Of a DNA stretch of 39,238 nucleotides, positions 7,926 to 15,584 are shown piece after piece. Within the stretch, counting starts at the first letter, position 1. Every line of letters starts with the position of its first letter. A program made the translations under genes and the position numbers. This stretch comes from Myxococcota bacterium (GTDB lineage Bacteria > Myxococcota_A > Polyangia > Polyangiales > Houyiibacteriaceae): NCBI GenBank assembly GCA_028284955.1, contig JANQQS010000025.1, forward strand, positions 1-39,238. The letters are read 5' to 3'. The notes under the pieces were generated by a model. That model was given only the letters and a program-made list of their open reading frames with translations. It had not been told where the DNA came from and ran no database searches.

Positions 7926-9098
7926 GTGGAGCGAGTGCTCAAGGATCAGCTTGTCGTGCGGCTCAGCGAGCCAGACGCGCTGATTCAGGTTCTCTCTGGG
8001 CCGCGACAAGTTGGGAAGACGACTGCGTTGCGCGCCGCGCTCGCTCAGACGGGAGGCGTCTACGAAAGCGCAGACAGCCCGGTCCCGTTTTCGTTTCGCG
8101 ACGTGAGGGAGTGGTGGCAGAACGCGGAACGTCGCGGCGAGTCGATTTTGGCGGTCGACGAAATACAAAAAGTCGCCCAATGGACCGAGGCCATCAAACA
8201 ATTGTGGGATCGCGAGGGGCGTACGATGAGGCTGTGTCTGACCGGCTCTGCGGCGCTCACCGTACAGCAGGGACTCAGCGAATCGCTCGCCGGTCGATAC
8301 GAGCGAATACTCGCCGAGCACTGGCATCTCGCCGAAGCGGTCGAGGCGTTTGGCGCGACCACGCGGTCGTTCGTGGAATACGGCTGCTACCCGGGATCGA
8401 TGAGATTTCTCACAGAACCCGAGCGGTGGGCTGAATACGTCCGAGATGCCATCGTAGAGCCCGCGCTGGGGCGCGACCTGCTGCAGCTTCACCCGATCGA
8501 ACAGCCGGCTCTACTGCGGCAGTTGTTCGGCGTAGCGGTGGCGATGCCCGCGCAGATCGTCAGCTTTGAAAAGATTCAAGGGCAACTTCAAGGTCGCGGC
8601 ACGCTGCCGACCCTCGGGCGCTACCTTCGGCTCTTGGAGAGCGCATTCTTGGTGAGCGGCATCGACAAATATAGCGGCTCCGCGTTTCGGCTGAAACGAA
8701 GCAGCCCGAAACTCATCGTCCACGACAACGCGCTGCTGCGTGCATTCGAGCGCCCCGTCGACGCCCCGCTCGCCCCCGCGCGATTCGGCCACTACTTCGA
8801 AAACGCCGTCGGCGCGCGATTCATCGAAGCTGGATGGGCCACCCACTACTGGCGCGACCGCCAAGACGAAGTCGACTTCGTGGTCATCGGCCCGCGCGGC
8901 CAGCGTCTAGCCATCGAAGTCAAAAGCAGCCCCACGGACGAACCCAGCCTCTGCGGCCTTCGTCGCTTTTGCACCCGCCACCCAGAGTTTGAACCGTGCC
9001 TCGTATCCTGGGTCGACCAAGAGCTCCCCGGAGTGCGCACTCTACCGACCGCCGAAGTGCTTTCGCTCCATCGAGACGCGCGCACTTCGTTTGAGTAG
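7926..9098 (+). CDS. AAA+-like ATPase with DUF4143 C-terminal domain
   Basis: The 390-residue protein has a Walker A motif GPRQVGKT (residues 25-32) and Walker B ILAVDE (74-79). The DUF4143 region carries a PD-(D/E)XK nuclease-like signature: Glu292 (FEN), Asp317 (EVDF) and the EVK at 331-333. This family is widespread, scattered and of unknown role. GTG 7926 is placed where the promoter predicts the RNA start. The AT-rich palindromic promoter and its position directly behind putA resemble the neighbouring TA cassettes. Its last about 72 codons also exist as a frameshifted copy at 9811-10025. Confidence 0.85.
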   Translation: MERVLKDQLVVRLSEPDALIQVLSGPRQVGKTTALRAALAQTGGVYESADSPVPFSFRDVREWWQNAERRGESILAVDEIQKVAQWTEAIKQLWDREGRTMRLCLTGSAALTVQQGLSESLAGRYERILAEHWHLAEAVEAFGATTRSFVEYGCYPGSMRFLTEPERWAEYVRDAIVEPALGRDLLQLHPIEQPALLRQLFGVAVAMPAQIVSFEKIQGQLQGRGTLPTLGRYLRLLESAFLVSGIDKYSGSAFRLKRSSPKLIVHDNALLRAFERPVDAPLAPARFGHYFENAVGARFIEAGWATHYWRDRQDEVDFVVIGPRGQRLAIEVKSSPTDEPSLCGLRRFCTRHPEFEPCLVSWVDQELPGVRTLPTAEVLSLHRDARTSFE

Positions 9099-9117
9099 CC
9101 TCGGTTGCGCACGTGGA

Positions 9118-9136
9118 GCTACGGCCATGTAGACGT
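9118..9136 (+). repeat. 19-bp relic of the putA 3' end
   Basis: GCTACGGCCATGTAGACGT matches putA 7835-7853 (codons for RYGHVDV) with one mismatch in 19. It lies 19 nt after the DUF4143 stop and just before the vapBC2 promoter. A match this long over about 1.3 kb is very unlikely by chance, so it is probably the remainder of a longer putA 3'-end duplication. Confidence 0.65.
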
Positions 9137-9140
9137 CCGG

Positions 9141-9169
9141 TTGACATCATTGCCTACATTGATGACAAT
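9141..9169 (+). promoter_or_regulatory. vapBC2 promoter/operator, predicted leaderless
   Basis: A perfect TTGACA (9141-9146) is followed after 17 bp by GACAAT (9164-9169). An imperfect palindrome, TTGACATCA (9141-9149) and TGATGACAA (9160-9168), 8 of 9 matching with a 10-nt centre, overlaps both boxes and fits an antitoxin operator. The predicted RNA start coincides with ATG 9176. Confidence 0.65.
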
Positions 9170-9175
9170 GGAGGC

Positions 9176-9427
9176 ATGGCGGTGCTCAACATTCGCGACT
9201 TGCCGACCGAAGTGCACGCGCGCCTTCGGATTCGGGCTGCAGAAGCGGGTCGAAGTATGGAGGCTGAGGCGCGCGCGATTCTCGCCGAAGCATGTCTTGA
9301 AGACGCACGCGCGGTGCCTGCAACCGAGCTCCAAAAGTGGGTCGATCGTTTGTACGGTAGCGACAAACCCGAAGGCGTCGTGGATTCCCTGATCGAGGAA
9401 CGTCGCAAAGAGGCGCAACGCGAATGA
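9176..9427 (+). CDS. FitA-like ribbon-helix-helix antitoxin
   Basis: The 83-residue protein begins MAVLNIRDLPTEVHARLRIR and contains AAEAGRSMEAEARAIL, the hallmark N-terminal DNA-binding segment of FitA/StbC-type antitoxins. The C-terminal part is acidic/basic and should wrap the PIN toxin. Longer in-frame starts (for example ATG 9113) lie upstream of the promoter and are unlikely. Its stop overlaps the toxin start by 4 nt (ATGA), indicating translational coupling. Confidence 0.85.
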   Translation: MAVLNIRDLPTEVHARLRIRAAEAGRSMEAEARAILAEACLEDARAVPATELQKWVDRLYGSDKPEGVVDSLIEERRKEAQRE

Positions 9428-9804
9428 TCGCGCTCGATGCATCGGCGCTGCTGGCGTTCATGTTCCGAGAACCGGGGCACGAATACGTCGCCTCGTTGAT
9501 CGAGGATAGCTGTATGTCCTCGGTGAACATGGCGGAGGTTCTCGGGCGCTTTGAACGAGACGGGCATGCGCCGCGTCAGGTCGCGCAAGCGCTCCGATCG
9601 ACGTCGATTGAGTTCGTCGATTTCGATGAGAATCATGCCGAGATGGTGGCGACCTTGGTGCCTACCACGCAGCCTTATGGATTATCGCTTGCCGACCGTG
9701 CATGCCTCGCTCTCGCGGCGTCCCGCGGCATCCCCGCAATCACCGCGGACCGAGTCTGGGCCGACATCAAGCTCGGCGTCGACGTGCAATTGATCCGCGA
9801 CTAG
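9424..9804 (+). CDS. vapC: PIN-domain RNase toxin (VapC/FitB family)
   Basis: The 126-residue protein has the PIN acidic set: Asp5 (ALDASALL), the Glu of NMAEVLGR, the Asp in LADRACLALA and the Asp in ITADRVW. It starts with ATG overlapping the antitoxin stop. The partner type suggests a FitAB/VapBC pair. About 6 nt after its stop begins a decayed copy of the 3' end of the preceding DUF4143 gene, so the whole pair is bracketed by that repeat. Confidence 0.87.
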   Translation: MIALDASALLAFMFREPGHEYVASLIEDSCMSSVNMAEVLGRFERDGHAPRQVAQALRSTSIEFVDFDENHAEMVATLVPTTQPYGLSLADRACLALAASRGIPAITADRVWADIKLGVDVQLIRD

Positions 9805-9810
9805 CTATCG

Positions 9811-10025
9811 TCATCGGTCCGCGCGGCCAGCGTCTGGCCATCGAAGTCAAAACGCAACCCCACGGACGACCCCGACGCTCGCGGCCTTCGTCGCTTTTGC
9901 ACCCGCCACCCAGAGTTTGAACCGTGCCTCGTATCCTGGGTCGACCAAGAGCTCCCCGGAGTGCGCACCCTGCCAACCACTGAAGTGCTTTCGCTCCATC
10001 GAGACGCGCGCACTTCGATTGAGTA
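9811..10025 (+). pseudogene. Detached, frameshifted 3'-end copy of the DUF4143 gene
   Basis: This segment aligns with 8884-9097, the last about 72 codons of the ATPase gene, with about 16 substitutions and one inserted base (about 92% identity). The insertion lies after the codons for AIEVK and shifts the frame; the original TAG stop reads TAC here. Homology starts just after the vapC2 stop and ends inside the stop codon. Changes in the part after the insertion are largely silent relative to the original frame. The following 10026-10249 holds no recognisable gene. Confidence 0.88.
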
Positions 10026-10249
10026 CGTCACCCCACGTTCCGATTTCGAGATCCCATGCATGTGGACACCTGACCCACCTACTCCGGAAACTAAGAAATC
10101 CTTGGAGCGCGGATTCATCAACAACGTCAGCACGTTATGCGCTCATCGCACACGCGGTACGTTGTATGCATTACATATACCCAAAGCAGCCGCGAGAGGG
10201 GAACAGCCGTCTCCAGCTCGGCGTGTCGCAACAGAAGTGGGAGTTATCT

Positions 10250-10684
10250 ATGTTGCAGATCAGAATCGTTGTTTTGAGCACAGCCTGCGCTGGGTTGTCG
10301 TTGGCCGCCTGTACCGCATCAACGGATGTCCCAGATACAGAATCGGTTGAGGCGGAGCAGAAGGGCGGCACCTGCCGTGGTCCTAGGTGCGGAAAGACAG
10401 ATCCTTGCAAAGAATTTGAGGACATCGATTGCCAATACAGTCTGATCTGTGAAGAGGAACGCGGGCACAATCTCGCCAACTGCAGAGCCATGCAGGAGGA
10501 AGAGGCAAAGGCAGAAGCAGTTCGAAAAGTTGAGCGCAGTAGGCAGACCTGCTGGAAAAAAAGTGAATGCAGCCGCCTCAAGGGTCACTACAAGTACGGA
10601 GCGTGCTACAAGAAAGATGAAATCGGTTCTGACACATACGACCTCGAACCAGCACCGAGTAAGGAAGAATATCAATGTCCATGA
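10250..10684 (+). CDS. Small cysteine-rich lipoprotein, unknown function
   Basis: The 144-residue protein starts at ATG 10250, with GGGAG just upstream. A type II signal peptide ends in LSLAAC. The mature part is rich in charged residues and has about ten cysteines, several in Cys-x3-8-Cys spacings (TCRGPRCGKTDPC, TCWKKSECSR, ACYKK), suggesting a disulphide-stabilised exported domain. Not recognised. Small Cys-rich lipoproteins like this are common in myxobacteria. Confidence 0.65.
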   Translation: MLQIRIVVLSTACAGLSLAACTASTDVPDTESVEAEQKGGTCRGPRCGKTDPCKEFEDIDCQYSLICEEERGHNLANCRAMQEEEAKAEAVRKVERSRQTCWKKSECSRLKGHYKYGACYKKDEIGSDTYDLEPAPSKEEYQCP

Positions 10685-11015
10685 GAGGATGATCGAAGGG
10701 CCGATGTCGAAAGCCGTGAAGGATCGGAACGCTCATTTCATTTCATTCATCACCGGATAGCGCGTCAGGCTGACCATACGACGAACACAAATGAAATTAG
10801 CATCCTCGCCCGGTCGAGATGTAAGCCGACCGGAAGCGGTTTCCGAAAACCGCCGTCATGGATTCGATCGTCCGCCGGTTTCCATTTTCCCAAGGAAGAT
10901 CACCAGCGATACATCGCGATAGCCCCCGGATGCCTGCGCTCGGGCGCCGGCACATCGCTCGTCGTCTCTCTCACCATTGGTCCAAAGGTCGACATAGCTA
11001 TACTCTTCAGCGCAC
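10685..11015. other. Intergenic region with two adjacent hairpins
   Basis: No gene was recognised here. Two perfect 7-bp inverted repeats lie side by side: CCGGTCG (10810-10816) with CGACCGG (10827-10833), and GCGGTTT (10836-10842) with AAACCGC (10847-10853). No T tract follows, so they are weak terminator candidates. The HEPN gene promoter lies at the right end. Confidence 0.4.
10977..11004 (+). promoter_or_regulatory. Promoter of the HEPN/MNT pair
   Basis: TTGGTC (10977-10982) and TATACT (10999-11004) are 16 bp apart. The predicted RNA start near 11011 leaves only about 5 nt before ATG 11016, and no ribosome site is visible there. Confidence 0.5.
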
Positions 11016-11426
11016 ATGGTCGAGCGATGGGAGCAGCGATTTCAAAACTTTGAACGAGCTTTCTTGCTGCTCAAAGACGCTCTCGACGGCGACATTGATG
11101 ATTTGTCCGATCTCGAGAAGAAAGGCGTGATTCAGCGCTTCGAGTACACGTTCGAGCTCGCGTGGAAAACGCTCAAGGACTACCTTGTGCATCAAGGCAT
11201 TGTGTTCGATCAGGTGACGCCTCGCGCAGTCATCAAAGCAGCGTTCTCGGCGCAGGTCGTCATCGACGGGGCGCTCTGGGTGGATATGCTGGGGCGCCGA
11301 AACTTGATGAGCCGTGTGTACGATCAGCAGAAGTTTCATGAGACGATCGTGTTTATCTCGACGCGATACTTGGAAGGGTTCGACGAACTATGGCGGTGGC
11401 TCAAGGCAAAGATCGCCGAAGAGTAG
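11016..11426 (+). CDS. HEPN-like nucleotidyltransferase substrate-binding protein (HI0074 family)
   Basis: The 136-residue all-helical protein (NFERAFLLLKDAL, FEYTFELAWKTLKDYL, QQKFHETIVFI) is typical of HI0074-type partners of minimal nucleotidyltransferases, in which MNT and HEPN form a type VII-like TA pair. The classical HEPN R-x4-6-H RNase motif is not obvious, as is common in this subgroup. The start is fixed by the promoter position. The following MNT gene overlaps its end by 37 nt. Confidence 0.85.
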   Translation: MVERWEQRFQNFERAFLLLKDALDGDIDDLSDLEKKGVIQRFEYTFELAWKTLKDYLVHQGIVFDQVTPRAVIKAAFSAQVVIDGALWVDMLGRRNLMSRVYDQQKFHETIVFISTRYLEGFDELWRWLKAKIAEE

Positions 11427-11716
11427 ATGGTGGGCTTCGAGAGTCGGAGCGGCGCATGATTGCGTCGGTGTTTGCGCGACACCCCGAGGTGACGCGCGTC
11501 CGGTTGTTCGGGTCGCGGGCGATGGGCACAAACCGCCCCAACTCAGACATCGACATTGCGCTCTGGGGGCGCATTGATGTGTCGCTGCTGGGTCAGATCA
11601 AACTCGAACTCGATGAACTACCGCTTCCCTATACGTTCGATGTCGTGGTGTATTCGCAGATCAAGCACGACGCGCTCAAGCGCCATATCGACGACTACAG
11701 CCGCGACTTTCACTGA
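11390..11716 (+). CDS. Minimal nucleotidyltransferase (MNT) antitoxin-like protein
   Basis: The 108-residue protein has the nucleotidyltransferase signature VRLFGSRAMGTNRPNSDIDI, with the GS motif and the DxD metal pair. MNT proteins of such pairs AMPylate or otherwise modify the HEPN partner. ATG 11390 overlaps the partner gene; an internal ATG (11456) is also possible but would trim the first helix. Its TGA stop lies inside the first of two short copies of the end of the convergent gene at 11744. Confidence 0.85.
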   Translation: MAVAQGKDRRRVDGGLRESERRMIASVFARHPEVTRVRLFGSRAMGTNRPNSDIDIALWGRIDVSLLGQIKLELDELPLPYTFDVVVYSQIKHDALKRHIDDYSRDFH

Positions 11717-11759
11717 GGGCAGATGCGCTGAGGGCAGATGTGCCTACGGGCAGGTGCGC
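11714..11759. repeat. Tandem 15-bp copies of the neighbouring gene's 3' end
   Basis: TGAGGGCAGATGCGC (11714-11728) and TGAGGGCAGATGTGC (11729-11743) are followed by CTACGGGCAGGTGCGC, the true 3' end (stop and last codons) of the secreted-protein gene on the minus strand. The end of that gene has thus been repeated two more times outward, up to the MNT stop codon. Confidence 0.7.
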
Positions 11760-13264
11760 AGGCGGTCGAAGGCGATGATGAGGTCTCGGAAGGTGATGCG
11801 GCCGCTGTTGTTCAGGTCGGCCGCGGCGAGGTAGCGGGGTCGGCCGGCGCGGGCGCCGAGGCGAATCCATACTTCGCGCACGTCGTTGAAGGTCCAGTCG
11901 CCGGTTCCGTCGACGTCTTCGCATCCGGGCGGGAAGGGGCCTGGCTCGGGGCAACCGTCTTCGTCTTCGAAACCGTCGAAGTCTTCAGGCTCGGCCGGGC
12001 AGGCGTCGCTTGCGTCGGGGATTCCGTCGCCGTCCGCGTCGGGCAGGGAGAGGCCGCCGATGCGCCACACTTGTCGATCGGTGGTGTTGAAGTCGCTGGT
12101 GATGATCGAGACTTCGCCCGCGTTATTGAGCTCGCCGAGCGTCACGAACGAAAAGAGCAGGGCGCCCATCACGTCGCCGACTTGGATGATTTTGTCGGCG
12201 ACTACGTCAGGCCCGGTGAAGATACCGAAGCCGGTGGGGTGGGAGGCTTCGAATACGACGACGCCTTCGTCGTTGATGTCGACGTCTTGGTAGTTGGTGA
12301 AGCCCGACGACGCGTCGACGAGCTGGGTGACGCTTGAAGGCTGTCCGAACGCGGTGGGCGTCGCTACATAGACGCCGGGGGTGAAGTTGATGACTTCGAC
12401 TACGGCGCCGCTCGCGTCGTCGGGCGGGTCGTAGAAGGTTGCGGTGGCGTTGTTGTTAAGCACAAAGGCGACTTGGCCAGCGCTGTTGATGGCGGGCTCG
12501 GGTTGGGTTCCGATCGATTGTTTTTCCACCGCGGTGACGATGTCCGAGGTCGCCTGGGCGGGGGAGTCGAAGATCAAGATGCCGCGCGCCAACCCGCGCG
12601 TCGGGTCGAAGTATTCCATTTGAATCGGCACCTGGCCGGCGTCGTTCACGTCGAGCCGCTTGGTGTTGAAAAACGTGCCCGTGCCTTCTCGCAACACAGA
12701 AACCGGCCCCGCGATGGGTCCGCGGTAGATGGCGCCGTCGCCGTTAACGATGGTCGAGAACGCCAGCGTGCCGTTCGGAGACACCGCGACGTTGCGATTA
12801 ACCGGCGGCGTCATGGTGCTCATAAGCATGCCTTCATAGATCGTGCTGAAGCCCGAACCGGCGATGTCGGTGATGTACACCCCTCGCGCGCGGTTGATGC
12901 CCATGCCCGTTTCCGCAACCAGCGCGACCGCGCCTGTGTCGATCACCTGAAGCGATGAAACGTCGGACAGCCCCGCCGTGCTCGGGTCGATCGACACAAT
13001 CGGCGCCATGCCGTTGCCGGAAAAAACGCGCTCGTCACCCGGCCCATTGCGCCCCGCGAAGACCACGGTTCCGTTGTCCGACAGCGCGGGCCGAACCTCG
13101 GGAGTGAGAAAACCAAGCCCGTCGGTAAACTCTCGAGCAATCTCGGTGAACGTGAGCTGCGCCGAGGCCGCGCCAGCACCGACCGAACTCGACCCGAACT
13201 CACCAAACACCGCGCACAGAACTGTCAGCCCCGCAGCGACGCATCGCCCGTCGATTCCCCTCAT
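11744..13264 (-). CDS. Secreted beta-propeller-like protein with TSP3 and EF-hand (dockerin-like) C-terminus
   Basis: The 506-residue protein has an N-terminal export signal ending near GAASAQ. Residues of about 40-400 contain repeated blocks with motifs such as VSPNGTLAF, LDVNDAGQV, INSAGQVAF, INDEGVVVF and LNNAGEVSI, the pattern of DUF7453-type repeats thought to form a propeller. A thrombospondin-3-like calcium loop (DADGDGIPDASDACP) follows. The last about 60 residues hold two EF-hand/dockerin-like loops (DVDGTGDWTFNDV, DLNNSGRITFRDL). This suggests a calcium-stabilised extracellular or surface protein. It converges on the HEPN/MNT pair, where its 3' end is repeated. Confidence 0.8.
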   Translation of the reverse strand: MRGIDGRCVAAGLTVLCAVFGEFGSSSVGAGAASAQLTFTEIAREFTDGLGFLTPEVRPALSDNGTVVFAGRNGPGDERVFSGNGMAPIVSIDPSTAGLSDVSSLQVIDTGAVALVAETGMGINRARGVYITDIAGSGFSTIYEGMLMSTMTPPVNRNVAVSPNGTLAFSTIVNGDGAIYRGPIAGPVSVLREGTGTFFNTKRLDVNDAGQVPIQMEYFDPTRGLARGILIFDSPAQATSDIVTAVEKQSIGTQPEPAINSAGQVAFVLNNNATATFYDPPDDASGAVVEVINFTPGVYVATPTAFGQPSSVTQLVDASSGFTNYQDVDINDEGVVVFEASHPTGFGIFTGPDVVADKIIQVGDVMGALLFSFVTLGELNNAGEVSIITSDFNTTDRQVWRIGGLSLPDADGDGIPDASDACPAEPEDFDGFEDEDGCPEPGPFPPGCEDVDGTGDWTFNDVREVWIRLGARAGRPRYLAAADLNNSGRITFRDLIIAFDRLRTCP

Positions 13265-13566
13265 AGCCCCCCCGTTTAGCGCTTGAAACTACTGCACTGA
13301 ATGGGCCTGGGTCTACGAAAATCTGGACTCGTTACGGCGCGAGAAGCGTCTGCAGATCTTGAAAGAGGGAAACTCTTTCTTCCGTTGAGTGGGTGCTCAG
13401 TCACCAGCGATCGCGGCACGATTGTTGGGATCTGCCTACGAAACACTGGCCAGTGTTCTTGCCGGTTTTGGGACTAACGACGTGCATCAAAGCATCCCGG
13501 AGACCATAAAACCGGGTACTTGAGTAAATGGTTCAGAACTTGCTATGTCTCGGCTGGCTCACAACG
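13265..13566. other. Divergent intergenic region with one hairpin
   Basis: No gene was found in these 302 bp. A perfect inverted repeat GAAAGAG-GGAAA-CTCTTTC lies at 13361-13379. It sits between divergent genes, so an operator role is as likely as termination. Confidence 0.4.
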
Positions 13567-14025
13567 ATGCGTAACATTCTTGAAAAGATTGCCTCCTCAG
13601 CTCGAACGACGTCGTGGTCGCCACTGGTTCTGCTCATTTCATCATGCGCGGCTGAGGTTCAGGTCGACGATGAAACCGACGTCTACGAATCGAAGCAGCT
13701 AGTGCATAGCGGTACCGTACCCAGGTTCCAGGGGCGGCCGATCTATCGCCGATGTGTCAAAAAAGGCCTTCTAGGCACCGGTTTGACCCTACGCGCATGC
13801 AGTCAAATGGACGTCGCCAACGCCTACTGTAGATGGCTTCACAGTTCACGTTCTGCCTGCGCATCTCAGATCGGACACGGGGTACACCAATCGCCGAAGT
13901 ACAAAAAAGAGGTCGCGCATTGGAACGACGACGCAGGTCGCTTCGAGCTCCGCAACAACCTCGAGTATGAAGTATTTGACGGCATCTCCTGCGGGCCATG
14001 CGGGGAGCACACCGCATCGCAATAA
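13567..14025 (+). CDS. Small putative lipoprotein, unknown function
   Basis: The 152-residue protein begins MRNILEKIASSARTTSWSPL and has a lipobox-like LLISSC near residue 28. The mature part contains about seven cysteines (for example SCGPCGEH at the C-terminus) and no family I recognise. ATG 13567 is preferred over 13528 because it gives a normal signal-peptide length. It converges with the gene at 14046. Confidence 0.5.
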   Translation: MRNILEKIASSARTTSWSPLVLLISSCAAEVQVDDETDVYESKQLVHSGTVPRFQGRPIYRRCVKKGLLGTGLTLRACSQMDVANAYCRWLHSSRSACASQIGHGVHQSPKYKKEVAHWNDDAGRFELRNNLEYEVFDGISCGPCGEHTASQ

Positions 14026-14045
14026 TCTATCTGGGGTTGCGTGGG

Positions 14046-14882
14046 TCATTTCCCGGGTTTCACCCGCGGCCCGACAAATAAATACAAATCCGCGGGCACG
14101 TAGGGGAAGTTCTCCAGCCGCTCCTCCTCTAGTTCCTGCTGGGTTCTCTTGAACGCTTCTGCGTGGGCCTCGTTGCGCACTTCGGCGATGCGGCGTGCCA
14201 TTTCTTCGCGGACTTTGGGGTCTTTGACGACGGCGTACATTTCTTCGAGGTGGCGGGCGGCCTGTTCGAGTTTTCCGAGGCGGCGAAGCTGGGAGGAGTT
14301 GCTGAGCGCGATCCACGCCGGGCCTGCGCCGAGGCGGGCGGCTTTCATGAGAAACTCGGTGCCGCGGGTGCGCGCGCGGGCTTGTTCTTTTTTGTCTTTG
14401 ATGCGGGGGGCGACTTCGTAGCTGAGGGTGGCGCCGAGCTCCCAGGCGAGCTTTCCGTCTTCAGGAAATCGGCGCGAGCCTTCTTCGAGAATCGATACCG
14501 CTTCGTACATTTCGTCAATACTGACGTCGCCCGGTCGGTAGAGCCCGGCCATACCGATCCATCGGTAGGCCCGTCGAAAATGTGGGTCGAGATGCAAGAT
14601 GCCTCGCCCGTAGCGAAATACATGCTGCACATGGCCCTTGGCCCCGAGCTCTTCGCCGAAATAAATCAACGAACGCATCCAGATCAGGTCGGCCATCGCT
14701 TCGCGGTAGCCCAGGGAGACTACGGGGAGCCAATGGGTAGGGGGCAGATAGTAGATGTCTTCGTAGCGCTGGGTTGCCGCGAAATGGTCCTGGCCGAGCA
14801 AGCGGAGAGCCCGGCTTCCGGCCATGAGACAACCAAGCGCCATCAGAATGGCGATCGTGGGGGCCACGGCGAGCGCGCGCAT
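14046..14882 (-). CDS. Membrane-anchored TPR-like protein of the pilin cluster
   Basis: The 278-residue protein has an N-terminal membrane anchor (about residues 5-25, APTIAILMALGCLMAG). It continues with helical repeats resembling tetratricopeptides (LHLDPHFRRAYRWIGMAGL, ILEEGSRRFPEDGKLAWELG). It lies 60 nt downstream of a pilin gene on the same strand and may share its transcript. A role as a scaffold in pilus or envelope assembly is plausible but only inferred from position. Confidence 0.65.
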   Translation of the reverse strand: MRALAVAPTIAILMALGCLMAGSRALRLLGQDHFAATQRYEDIYYLPPTHWLPVVSLGYREAMADLIWMRSLIYFGEELGAKGHVQHVFRYGRGILHLDPHFRRAYRWIGMAGLYRPGDVSIDEMYEAVSILEEGSRRFPEDGKLAWELGATLSYEVAPRIKDKKEQARARTRGTEFLMKAARLGAGPAWIALSNSSQLRRLGKLEQAARHLEEMYAVVKDPKVREEMARRIAEVRNEAHAEAFKRTQQELEEERLENFPYVPADLYLFVGPRVKPGK

Positions 14883-14942
14883 CGTTTCGCCGGATAGCCT
14901 AACCGCGTTCGACGGGCGCGCGAAAGATTTTTGTCGCGCGGC

Positions 14943-15518
14943 CTACTCGAGTTCGTCGAGCCCGAAGATGCCAGCCGAGCGGAAGAGCTGGTTGCCCGCG
15001 CTGCTGCCGACGGCGACTTCAAACGTGGATTGCATGCCGTCTCCATCGAGGTCGCCGATCGCTCGAAATGTGTAGACGTCGAGCATGTTGGGCGCAGACC
15101 CGCAGCCACCGCCTTCGGTGACGATGTGATACTCGTAGTAGACAGGGTCGCTGATGGTGAAGTTCAGCGCCACATAGCTCGGGCTTGCCGCCGCAAAATC
15201 CACGGAGTTCTTTTGCTCCGACGCGGTGTAGGTGGCGGCGGCCGCGTCGACCACGCAGTGGGTGGTCGCGGCGGCGGCGCCCAGGACCACGCCTTGTCCC
15301 CAGCGCTCCTGCTCGTAGTACGCGGCGGCGCCTGTGTAGAGCGCTTTGAGGTTGGCGCCAGCTTCGGAGGTTTTGGATCGCCTTACATACTGAACAAACC
15401 CGGGTATCGCGATCGCCGCGAGCACCCCAATGATCGCGACCACGATCATCAGCTCAATGAGGGTAAATGCGCTTGTTTTTCTGCGGTTAGCGGGCTTACG
15501 GCATCCGTGCGGCGTCAA
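14943..15518 (-). CDS. pilA: Type IV pilin-like protein
   Basis: The 191-residue prepilin is cut before Phe in [17 protein letters not shown], with the conserved Glu5 of mature pilin and the hydrophobic helix that packs in the fibre core. The C-terminal domain has Cys residues that could form the D-loop disulphide. TTG 15518 is chosen: TAGGAG lies 5 nt upstream and the leader is a normal length. The longer ATG at 15545 falls within the -10 box. It resembles the next pilin upstream closely in the first 60 mature residues, which points to duplication. Confidence 0.85.
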   Translation of the reverse strand: MTPHGCRKPANRRKTSAFTLIELMIVVAIIGVLAAIAIPGFVQYVRRSKTSEAGANLKALYTGAAAYYEQERWGQGVVLGAAAATTHCVVDAAAATYTASEQKNSVDFAAASPSYVALNFTISDPVYYEYHIVTEGGGCGSAPNMLDVYTFRAIGDLDGDGMQSTFEVAVGSSAGNQLFRSAGIFGLDELE

Positions 15519-15543
15519 GACTGCTCCTACATCTGGTTCAAAC

Positions 15544-15574
15544 ATTATACTTCAAAAACTTAGAAATAGTGTAA
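15544..15574 (-). promoter_or_regulatory. Sigma-70-type promoter of the first pilin gene
   Basis: On the minus strand a perfect TATAAT (15549 to 15544) is preceded by TTACAC (15574 to 15569) with a long 19-bp spacer. The predicted start leaves a leader of about 19 nt before TTG 15518. No sigma-54 element is seen for this gene, unlike its neighbour. Confidence 0.45.
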
Positions 15575-15584
15575 CACAAGTATA

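Noticed and set aside
10694-10740. Weak similarity between this region and the 3' part of the EF-hand protein gene
   Set aside because: Matches are short and interrupted; no continuous alignment comparable to the other repeats.
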